From: Nostoc sp. CHAB 5834
Lineage (GTDB): Bacteria > Cyanobacteriota > Cyanobacteriia > Cyanobacteriales > Nostocaceae
Assembly (NCBI GenBank): GCA_020829485.1
Contig: JAIVFU010000259.1
Location: 1-6,329 of the forward strand
DNA: 6,329 nt
Reading direction: 5' to 3'
In this document: piece after piece, positions 1-5,924 of the stretch
Layout of the letters: the number at the start of each line of letters is the position of its first letter
How positions within the stretch are numbered: the first letter of the stretch is position 1
Notes under the pieces: generated by a model
Told to the model about the DNA's origin: nothing
What the model saw: the letters and a program-made list of their open reading frames with translations, nothing else
Database searches by the model: none
Program-made: the position numbers and the translations under genes

Positions 1-33
1 ATTTAACTTTTCATTTGAAACATACTCGACCTA

Positions 34-237
34 ATGTTTACTAAGCCTGCAAACTCATCACAGAACGCTAACCGTCCCTTATTTAAAGCGATGACTCGCA
101 AACAGATTGCGTTAAAATACGGCGTGTCGACCAAGACACTTAGTAAATGGCTTGATGAAGCGGGACAAAAATTGCCGACCGGTAAACTACCTCCTGCGCA
201 AGTAGAAAAGATTTGGACTGCGTGTGGAGAGTGGTAA
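34..237 (+). CDS. Small helix-turn-helix DNA-binding protein
   Basis: A 67-residue protein that is mostly one helix-turn-helix. Residues 21-39 read TRKQIALKYGVSTKTLSKW, with the usual pattern of a first helix (RKQIALKYG), a tight turn around Gly30-Ser32 and a recognition helix (TKTLSKWL). The remaining C-terminus (QKLPTGKLPPAQVEKIW) is short, with no enzymatic or membrane part, so it probably acts as a cytoplasmic DNA-binding regulator or an accessory factor of a mobile element. An in-frame stop at 4-6 shows the gene is complete. ATG 34 gives 67 residues; ATG 91 (residue 20) would give a 48-residue protein starting exactly at the HTH and is a fair alternative. There is no clear ribosome binding site. 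The spacer downstream is rich in TGTCCCA-like repeats, which are candidate targets. The HTH closely matches that of the recombinase at 1908-2510. The specific family was not identified. Confidence 0.72.
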   Translation: MFTKPANSSQNANRPLFKAMTRKQIALKYGVSTKTLSKWLDEAGQKLPTGKLPPAQVEKIWTACGEW

Positions 238-278
238 AGTCGGCTGATTAGGACAGCATTGAGTTTCAATTTTATGAC

Positions 279-404
279 TGTCTCATGCCTAAAAAGGCGT
301 CCCATACTGTCCCAGATACGAAACATGAGCATAAAATGGCACTTTTACGCCTGTCCCAGCCTAAATGAGACACGTCCATTATGACTCGTATTACGTTTGT
401 CCCT
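279..404. repeat. Cluster of TGTCYCA heptamers (candidate operators or recombinase sites)
   Basis: The 181-base spacer between the two left-hand genes holds TGTCTCA (279-285), CGTCCCA (298-304), TGTCCCA (308-314), TGTCCCA (352-358), the inverse TGAGACA (366-372) and TGTCCCT (398-404). The copies at 352-358 and 366-372 form a dyad with a 7-base spacer and one mismatch. TGTCTCATGCCTAAA (279-293) and TGTCCCAGCCTAAA (352-365) form an imperfect direct repeat. TGTCTCAT (279-286) and ATGAGACA (365-372) form a perfect 8-bp inverted repeat around 78 bases. A small hairpin GCCT-AAAA-AGGC lies at 287-298. The arrangement suits binding by one of the HTH proteins or by the serine recombinase; which one is inference. 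Confidence 0.6.
392..399 (+). promoter_or_regulatory. Bacteroidota-type -7 promoter element (TAnnTTTG)
   Basis: TACGTTTG matches the known Bacteroidota -7 consensus TAnnTTTG at all fixed positions and lies 19 bases before the ATG at 419, which implies a very short leader. No convincing -33 TTTG was found about 20 bases upstream. Its last two bases overlap the TGTCCCT heptamer (398-404), so a protein bound there could block transcription. Promoter activity is inferred from the match and position only. Confidence 0.45.
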
Positions 405-418
405 AATCAACTACTACT

Positions 419-1582
419 ATGACAAACGAACAGATTGAAGAAGCACATCAACTACGAGAACAGGGGTATAGCATTCGGGACATAGAAAAGAAAATTGTAC
501 CAAAAGTGTCTAGGTCAACTCTCGACCGAATGTTCCATGCTGACGCTCCTATTATTAGCGAGACACCGGCACCAGCCTTTGGTAAACGTCCCGTTACAGC
601 TGAAACAGTCGAGCTGGGTAAGCTAGACCTTACATTAACCCACGAACGTAAAATGGCTGAATTAGAGATTCGCAAGGAGGAACAAGCTTTACAACGTAGG
701 CAGATGGAGCTGGACTCCGAACGAGTCAAAAACGAGCAGCGGCTTCTTAACATCCGAGAGCAGCAATTTGACCGAGAACAGCAGGAGAACGAAGACCGAG
801 TTAGAAATCAGAAAGAGTTACTGACAGGAAAGTTTAATCGGGTGATCCGTGAATTACTAAAAAATTGTCAAGATGCCACATGGTCTGAGGAAGAAGTAGA
901 CGATTACCTCGAACGAGCCAAAGCCCTCAAGACTAAAGTTGGCCGATTCTGTGAAAAGCATGTGGTAGATGAGGATGGGCTGGCCATCTGGCATAATATG
1001 GCAGACTTGACAAAGTTGATCGAGCAGACGAAAGAAGATAATACTAGTTTCTTCGGTTCTAATGTGTCCTTCGATTTTGAGAAAAAGCAGATTCAACAAA
1101 TCAAATCTTGGTTAACAGAAGAATTTGATGCCCTATATACCAAGCCCACTAAAGAGTCTACTGCCAATATAGATGAGGATCAAGACGACGAGAATGACGA
1201 TCAAGACGATGAAAAATCACGGAATGACTTCGAAAAAGAAAGCGAGTTGGTCAGCGCCTTCAACGAGTTGGTCGCAATACTGGCCGGTAACTGCGATAAT
1301 GAAGATTGGACGATAGCTGAATACAAGGAATACATTGCCAGCATTGAAACATTTCAGGAAGAGTTAACTGACTACATAGAGACGCTAGATAAGTCGTTCG
1401 ATGCCGACAAACAGGCCATTATCGTCTGTACTGAAGAGCTACTTGACTTTGTAGTCGAACGCACCGCTATCGTTAAGGAAACAGGCAATAAGCTAACGCT
1501 GCATGTCAAAGGGGACGCAAAAAAATGGTTAGATGATTTGTCACTCGATGACTTCTGGGTTGAAATTGAAGAGGATGATTGA
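419..1582 (+). CDS. Acidic HTH/coiled-coil protein with a duplicated domain, unknown function
   Basis: A 387-residue soluble protein that I do not recognise. Residues 4-39 look like a Hin-type helix-turn-helix (QLREQGYSIRDIEKK, then VSRSTLDRMF). A Pro/Ala-rich linker follows (about 45-60), then a long charged coiled coil (about 66-137, rich in Glu, Arg and Gln). The rest holds two copies of a domain of about 100 residues (about 139-240 and 281-380), separated by a highly acidic linker (about 249-266). Between the copies, Phe139/281, Asn140/282, Asn149/291, Cys150/292, Trp155/297, Glu159/301 and Tyr163/305 keep identical spacing. There is no signal peptide, membrane segment or enzymatic motif. 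The layout suggests DNA binding plus coiled-coil oligomerisation, with the paired domains as a possible protein-interaction module (inference). The gene follows a TAnnTTTG element overlapping a TGTCCCT site and is closed by a hairpin at 1649-1677. ATG 419 is the start because the HTH begins immediately after it. Confidence 0.85.
   Translation: MTNEQIEEAHQLREQGYSIRDIEKKIVPKVSRSTLDRMFHADAPIISETPAPAFGKRPVTAETVELGKLDLTLTHERKMAELEIRKEEQALQRRQMELDSERVKNEQRLLNIREQQFDREQQENEDRVRNQKELLTGKFNRVIRELLKNCQDATWSEEEVDDYLERAKALKTKVGRFCEKHVVDEDGLAIWHNMADLTKLIEQTKEDNTSFFGSNVSFDFEKKQIQQIKSWLTEEFDALYTKPTKESTANIDEDQDDENDDQDDEKSRNDFEKESELVSAFNELVAILAGNCDNEDWTIAEYKEYIASIETFQEELTDYIETLDKSFDADKQAIIVCTEELLDFVVERTAIVKETGNKLTLHVKGDAKKWLDDLSLDDFWVEIEEDD
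1178..1212 (+). repeat. Short imperfect tandem repeat coding for an acidic linker
   Basis: GATCAAGACGACGA (1178-1191) recurs as GATCAAGACGATGA (1199-1212), one mismatch, with a 21-base period that keeps the reading frame. It encodes the Asp/Glu-rich linker between the two domain copies of the coiled-coil protein. It could expand or contract by slippage in 7-residue steps. Confidence 0.6.
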
Positions 1583-1584
1583 GA

Positions 1585-1602
1585 TGAAATTAGCCAATTT
1601 CA
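1585..1602. repeat. AT-rich perfect palindrome just after a stop codon
   Basis: TGAAATT (1585-1591) and AATTTCA (1596-1602) are exact inverse copies around a 4-base spacer, two bases after the coiled-coil gene's stop codon. It could be an operator or a minor mRNA 3' hairpin. It is too AT-rich to be the main terminator, which lies about 50 bases further on. Confidence 0.4.
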
Positions 1603-1648
1603 ACCCAGTGATATGCGTTAATTATTGACGTAGCAATCATATACTCTG

Positions 1649-1684
1649 AACAGGCACCTTCAAGTAAGGTGCCTGTTACATTTT
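1649..1684 (+). terminator. Rho-independent terminator after the coiled-coil gene
   Basis: AACAGGCACCTT (1649-1660) and AAGGTGCCTGTT (1666-1677) form a perfect 12-bp stem with a 5-base loop (CAAGT), followed by ACATTTT. The T run is short and interrupted, but the stem is long, has a GC-rich core and lies 66 bases after the stop at 1582. It separates the coiled-coil gene from the recombinase and helicase genes, suggesting two transcription units. Confidence 0.75.
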
Positions 1685-1907
1685 GGGCGATCGAATAGTC
1701 TAGGAAAAATATTACGCCCTATAACATAACAGTGGGGTCAGCCCTCAAAGCATAGAGATTCAGAGTGTGGTAGCAACAACTGTAGAGTGACCGGCGAAAA
1801 GGACCGTATTAGCCAGATAATTTTCATTCGTGAAACCGACGATAAATGCCGGGTAGAATATGCCAGGAAAATTACATAAGTTTGGTTTTCCCCGAACAAT
1901 CTCTGAA
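1685..1907 (+). other. Gene-free stretch before the recombinase; possible 3' remnant of a lost gene
   Basis: No intact gene is supported here. A weak GGGCG...CGCCC inverted repeat lies at 1685-1719. One forward frame is open from 1730 to a TAA at 1877-1879 (49 codons). It lacks an ATG, and only a GTG at 1787 could start it. The last 28 codons before the stop (from GGC at 1793) read like a real protein tail, for example ISQIIFIRETDDKCRVEYAR, which may be the end of a truncated gene. It overlaps the longer recombinase start at 1860 in another frame. AGAGTG occurs at 1762-1767 and 1784-1789, 22 bases apart. No function is assigned. Confidence 0.3.
1877..1884 (+). promoter_or_regulatory. Bacteroidota-type -7 promoter element (TAnnTTTG) before the recombinase
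   Basis: TAAGTTTG matches the -7 consensus at all fixed bases. It lies 23 bases before ATG 1908 but downstream of the alternative ATG 1860, so if active it supports 1908 as the true start. No good -33 TTTG partner is visible. With no hairpin between this point and the end of the window, transcripts from here could also cover the helicase and methylase-like genes. Confidence 0.4.
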
Positions 1908-2510
1908 ATGCCTACTATTTACGCTTATCTCCGGGTCTCAACTGAAGATCAAGACATTGAAAAGGACCGGCTGTTAGTGCTCGAATACGCCAATCGAATT
2001 GGTATGGGGCCGGTTAACTTTGAGAGCGAAAAGGTGAGCGGCAAGGTTAATTGGCAAAAAAGAAAGGTGGCTAATCTTATTTCGCAGCTTCAACCAGGTG
2101 ACCTACTTATTGAGCCGGAGATGTACCGCATTGGCCGGAGCACCTTAGAGATTCATCTAATGGCCGACGCCATACGGCAACGAGGGGCGGTGCTGCATTT
2201 GATTCGAGAAAACATCATACTGGATGGCTCTCCAATGGCCGACTTAATGTTGTCTTTTTTAGCAGGTATGGGTCAGTTTGAGTTAAGACTTACCTCAGAG
2301 CGAACAAAAGCGGGGTTGCGCAAAGCTAGGGCGAGTGGCAAGAGACTTGGTAGACCTAAAGGTCCAGGCAAGTCAAAGTTAGATGAAAGGGAAGTAGAGA
2401 TCCGAGCATTACTCGCCAACGGCTCAACCAAGAAATTCATTGCCAATCGCTACGGCTGCTCTCAGAGCACCTTGCACGAGTGGATTGCAAAAAAGTTGAT
2501 AACAGCATAA
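1908..2510 (+). CDS. Serine recombinase (resolvase/invertase family)
   Basis: A 200-residue site-specific DNA recombinase of the small resolvase/invertase type. Such enzymes cut both strands through a serine-DNA link and rejoin them, giving resolution, inversion or integration. The N-terminus has the family signature YAYLRVSTEDQD, with Arg9 and the nucleophile Ser11. Further catalytic arginines fit Arg52 (in WQKRK) and Arg74/Arg77 (in MYRIGRS). The Asp usual before the first arginine of the last motif (LDRLGR in gamma-delta resolvase) is a Tyr here. A long helix follows (about 122-145, QFELRLTSERTKAGLRKA), then a basic arm with GRPKGPGK (148-155) and an HTH (about 174-192). Length is normal for resolvases and invertases, so all parts look intact. 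ATG 1908 is preferred because the family starts a few residues before YAYLRVST; ATG 1860 would add 16 residues. It lies 42 bases before the helicase gene. Whether it resolves, inverts or integrates cannot be read from the sequence. Confidence 0.92.
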   Translation: MPTIYAYLRVSTEDQDIEKDRLLVLEYANRIGMGPVNFESEKVSGKVNWQKRKVANLISQLQPGDLLIEPEMYRIGRSTLEIHLMADAIRQRGAVLHLIRENIILDGSPMADLMLSFLAGMGQFELRLTSERTKAGLRKARASGKRLGRPKGPGKSKLDEREVEIRALLANGSTKKFIANRYGCSQSTLHEWIAKKLITA

Positions 2511-2511
2511 G

Positions 2512-2526
2512 TTGTCCCAAATCTTC
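2512..2526 (+). repeat. Isolated TGTCCCA copy before the helicase gene
   Basis: TTGTCCCAAATCTTC matches TTGTCCCTAATCAAC at 397-411 in 12 of 15 positions. The two copies flank the block holding the coiled-coil and recombinase genes. It lies in the 42-base gap between the recombinase stop and the helicase ATG, so it may be an operator for the helicase unit or one end of a small mobile cassette. The short length makes chance a real possibility. Confidence 0.35.
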
Positions 2527-2552
2527 TTATTAAGGACCCTACACTTCATTAA

Positions 2553-5500
2553 ATGTCATCACTCATTCGCGATAACTGGCCAAAAGGTACCCGTGGCTCA
2601 GTTGGCGGCTTCCTCGACGACCAAACCAAGCCCGATTCTAAGCTAGCTATAGTTTCAGCTTATTTTACCATCCACGCATACCATCATTTAAAAGACCGAC
2701 TTAACAAAATTAAAGAGCTTCGCTTCCTGTTTGGTGAACCTAACTTCATCCTTGATGACAGTAAAACGTTTCGTGCCGCAAAAATTGAGATTGATGCTAT
2801 TCGTTTAGACAATACAATAAAGCAAAAAGCTATTGCCCGCGATTGCGCCACATGGATTGAGGAGAAAGTGCAAATCAGGTCTATGGTGAAGCCTAACTTT
2901 TTACATGGCAAACTATACCATATCCAGCAAGCTTCGGGGGTGGCAAAAGCCATCGCTGGAAGCTCAAACTTTACGGCCAGTGGGTTAGGGTTTGGGAATC
3001 GCCCCAACATGGAATTGAATCTTATCGTTGACAGTGATTCTCAGCGGGAGGATTTACTCGATTGGTTCGATTCACTATGGAATGATCAAACAGGCCTTGT
3101 TGAAGATGTAAAAGCTCAGGTATTAAAATACCTTGAACAGCTCTACAAAGACACTTCACCAGAGTTTGTCTATCTTAAAACCCTCTACCACATCTTTGAA
3201 AACTACCTAAGTCAGCAACAGCAAAGTAGTTTGTTTGAGGGTAAAACGCGCTTCACTGAGTCGGAGGTATGGAAGAAGTTGTACCTCTTTCAACAGGATG
3301 GCGTGAAGGGTGTTATCAACAAAATGGAGCAGCATGGAGGCTGTGTGCTTGCTGATAGTGTAGGCCTTGGCAAGACGTTTGAAGCGCTGGCTGTAATCAA
3401 ATACTATGAGCTAAAGAACAAGAGCGTATTGGTGCTATGCCCCAAAAAACTCACCGATAACTGGACGATTTACCAAGCCAAAAAGAATTCGGTCTTGAAC
3501 CCTTTACAGGCCGACCGGCTCAGCTACACAGTTATGTATCATACCGATTTGGGCCGCACACAAGGCAAGGCACAGGCGGATAATATTGATATCGAAACCT
3601 TTAATTGGGGGGCCTACGACCTGGTGGTTATCGACGAGTCGCATAATTTCCGTAACAACACAGTTGGTAAATACGACGCCGAGGGTAACCTGATCAAAAG
3701 CCGCTATGCCCGACTTATGGATGATATTATCCGGTCGGGTGGGCAAACTAAGGTGTTGTTGTTGTCAGCCACGCCGGTTAACAATACCCTTAAAGACCTT
3801 CGTAACCAATTATATTTTATTACTGGTGGCTCTGACACAGCACTTGCGGAGTCGACGGGAATAAAGCATTTAGGCAATACGTTGTCAACGGCCCAAAAAC
3901 AATTCTCGGACTGGGCCGATCCAAGAAAGACGCCCAACCGGACCGTGCAGGGGTTGATGGAAAAACTAGATAGTAGCTTTTTCAAACTCCTCGATGAACT
4001 GACCATTGCACGATCGCGAAGGCACATCCAGACATTTTACGACATGGCCGCGATCGGGAAATTTCCTGACCGGCTCAAGCCGATTGCCGTTTACCCGGAA
4101 ATGGACACTAACCATCGGTTTCGCTCGTACGATGCCATCAACCGCGAGATTTCAGCTTATAAGCTGAGCTTGTTCAACCCGTCGGCCTATCTTATCGATG
4201 CATTTAAGAGCCAGTACGGCGAACGGATTGACACCCAGAAAACGGCCAACTTCTCGCAGGAAGTACGCGAGCATTTCCTTATCGGAATGATGAAGGTAGG
4301 CTTTCTGAAACGGCTGGAAAGCTCGGTTAAATCGTTTGGCCTATCGATGGAACGGACTATCCAGAAAATTGAACAGCTCGAGGCCAAAATAAAAGCTTAT
4401 CAGGCTAACCCCGTGCAAACAACGCTTGAGCTGGAAGAACTGACCGTAGAAGCGCCCGACGATGAGGACGTAACGGCTGTAGAAGATGCGTATCTGGTGG
4501 GCGGCAAAAAGAAGTTTGATCTGGCTCACATCAATACCGATGCCTGGCTAAAAGACCTAAGCGAAGACAAAGATAAGCTCATTTCGCTATCTGATTCGGC
4601 AGCAGCCATCACACCCGAACGCGATGCAAAACTACAGGAATTGAAACGACTGATTGAGGGCAAAGTGCAAAACCCGCTAAATACCAATAACCGTAAGGTC
4701 ATTGTGTTCACAGCCTTTGCCGATACGGCCCGTTATCTCTACGACAATCTGAATAGCTGGGCCAAAAAAGATTTTAGTATTGACTCAGCCCTAGTGTCGG
4801 GGGGCAACGGTAGCAACCAAAGCACCTTTCAGCCTAAGGGCTATCTGCGGCAAACTGATTTCAACGCTATTCTTACCAATTTTTCGCCCCGCGCCAAAGG
4901 CCGCGACAAACTAGGCAAGTCAATGCCACAACAGGGTGAAATCGATTTGCTGATAGCTACCGACTGTATTTCAGAAGGGCAAAACCTTCAAGATTGCGAC
5001 TACCTGATCAACTACGATATTCACTGGAACCCCGTACGCATCATTCAGCGCTTTGGGCGGATTGACCGCCTTGGCTCGGTAAACGACAAAATTCAACTCG
5101 TCAATTTCTGGCCCACTAAAGACCTCGATCAGTACATCAACCTGAAAACCCGCGTGGAGGCCCGTATGGCTCTGGTTGATGTAACCGCTACGGGCGAAGA
5201 CAACCTTCTGAGCAACGAACAGATCGAAGACCTGGTAGAACAGGATTTGAAATACCGCGATAAGCAGTTGAAACGTTTGCAGGAAGAAGTGCTGGACCTC
5301 GAAGACCTGAACGAAGGGGGAGTATCGCTCACCGATTTTACGCTCGATGATTTCAGGATTGAGCTGATGCGGTTCATCGAAAAAAACAAACAACAACTCG
5401 CCGACGCGCCACTGGGGCTCTATGCCGTTGTTCCATCGCCGGTTGGTAAACACGCCCACCTGCGTGAAGCCGGTCAGCTAACCATTGCCAACAACGACGC

Positions 5501-5924
5501 TATTAAGCCAGGTACGTTGTTTTGTCTGCGCCAAAAAACCAATGGTACCAACGCAGTCTCCGAACAACAGCAGGTAAACCCATTACACCCCTATTACCTC
5601 GCTTACGTCTATAACGACGGCACGGTTAAGTACAGCTACGTAAACGCCAAACAGATTCTGGAAGTATTCCGGCTACTCTGCCAAGATCAGACAAAAGCCT
5701 ACGAAACCCTCTGCGACTTGTTCAGTGATGAAACAGATAAAGGAAACAATATGGCGGGTTACTCAGCTATGATGAAACAGGCAGTTGAAGGGGTAGTGAC
5801 AACGTTCCAAAAGCAGGCCAACCGGCAGTTAGTATCCGGGCGGGGCGGTGTTTTGATACCGGCCAAAGAGCGAGTAACTTCAACGGATAATTTCGATTTG
5901 ATTACATGGTTGATTATAAAATAA
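2553..5924 (+). CDS. PLD-like nuclease fused to Snf2/HepA-type helicase (defence-type)
   Basis: An 1123-residue cytoplasmic protein. The N-terminus (about 1-180) is a phospholipase D-like HKD domain of the kind CDD calls PLDc_N_Snf2_like: His118-x-Lys120, then GSSNFT (136-141) and ELN (154-156). The Asp expected five residues after the Lys is Gln125. The helicase core follows: Q-motif region (about 245-255), Walker A VGLGKT (Lys274), motif Ia LVLCPKKLTDNW, motif II DESH (361-364), motif III SATP (405-408), a long insertion (about 410-714) with charged helices and an acidic stretch near 627-645, motif IV KVIVFTAF (715-722), motif V IATDCISEGQNL (801-812) and motif VI QRFGRIDRLGS (832-842, Arg836 and Arg839). 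All ATPase motifs are intact. The C-terminus (about 843-1123) has no recognised domain. It probably moves along or remodels DNA by ATP hydrolysis and may cut it. Such fusions commonly sit beside DNA methylases in restriction or DISARM-like islands. It overlaps the next gene by 19 bases, which implies co-translation. No other in-frame ATG is better placed than 2553. Confidence 0.93.
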   Translation: MSSLIRDNWPKGTRGSVGGFLDDQTKPDSKLAIVSAYFTIHAYHHLKDRLNKIKELRFLFGEPNFILDDSKTFRAAKIEIDAIRLDNTIKQKAIARDCATWIEEKVQIRSMVKPNFLHGKLYHIQQASGVAKAIAGSSNFTASGLGFGNRPNMELNLIVDSDSQREDLLDWFDSLWNDQTGLVEDVKAQVLKYLEQLYKDTSPEFVYLKTLYHIFENYLSQQQQSSLFEGKTRFTESEVWKKLYLFQQDGVKGVINKMEQHGGCVLADSVGLGKTFEALAVIKYYELKNKSVLVLCPKKLTDNWTIYQAKKNSVLNPLQADRLSYTVMYHTDLGRTQGKAQADNIDIETFNWGAYDLVVIDESHNFRNNTVGKYDAEGNLIKSRYARLMDDIIRSGGQTKVLLLSATPVNNTLKDLRNQLYFITGGSDTALAESTGIKHLGNTLSTAQKQFSDWADPRKTPNRTVQGLMEKLDSSFFKLLDELTIARSRRHIQTFYDMAAIGKFPDRLKPIAVYPEMDTNHRFRSYDAINREISAYKLSLFNPSAYLIDAFKSQYGERIDTQKTANFSQEVREHFLIGMMKVGFLKRLESSVKSFGLSMERTIQKIEQLEAKIKAYQANPVQTTLELEELTVEAPDDEDVTAVEDAYLVGGKKKFDLAHINTDAWLKDLSEDKDKLISLSDSAAAITPERDAKLQELKRLIEGKVQNPLNTNNRKVIVFTAFADTARYLYDNLNSWAKKDFSIDSALVSGGNGSNQSTFQPKGYLRQTDFNAILTNFSPRAKGRDKLGKSMPQQGEIDLLIATDCISEGQNLQDCDYLINYDIHWNPVRIIQRFGRIDRLGSVNDKIQLVNFWPTKDLDQYINLKTRVEARMALVDVTATGEDNLLSNEQIEDLVEQDLKYRDKQLKRLQEEVLDLEDLNEGGVSLTDFTLDDFRIELMRFIEKNKQQLADAPLGLYAVVPSPVGKHAHLREAGQLTIANNDAIKPGTLFCLRQKTNGTNAVSEQQQVNPLHPYYLAYVYNDGTVKYSYVNAKQILEVFRLLCQDQTKAYETLCDLFSDETDKGNNMAGYSAMMKQAVEGVVTTFQKQANRQLVSGRGGVLIPAKERVTSTDNFDLITWLIIK

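Noticed and set aside
287..298. GCCT-AAAA-AGGC hairpin as a terminator for the small HTH gene.
   Set aside because: The stem has only 4 firm base pairs and no T run follows, so it is unlikely to stop transcription.
3..332. Reverse-strand open frame of 109 codons covering the small HTH gene.
   Set aside because: It is antisense to a frame with a clear HTH, spans the repeat-rich spacer, and its product shows no recognisable domain.
448..753. Reverse-strand open frame of 101 codons opposite the coiled-coil gene.
   Set aside because: It is a Ser/Arg-rich mirror of Glu/Arg-rich coiled-coil codons, with no domain.
1584..1628. 14-residue mini-ORF starting just after the coiled-coil gene's stop.
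   Set aside because: Too short, no recognisable features, and it overlaps the palindrome at 1585-1602, which explains the sequence better.
1685..1719. GGGCG...CGCCC as a second terminator or attachment site.
   Set aside because: A 5-bp stem around 25 bases is too weak and likely to arise by chance.
4971..5459. Reverse-strand open frame of 162 codons inside the helicase gene.
   Set aside because: It lies opposite helicase motifs V and VI and is explained by codon bias of the + strand gene.
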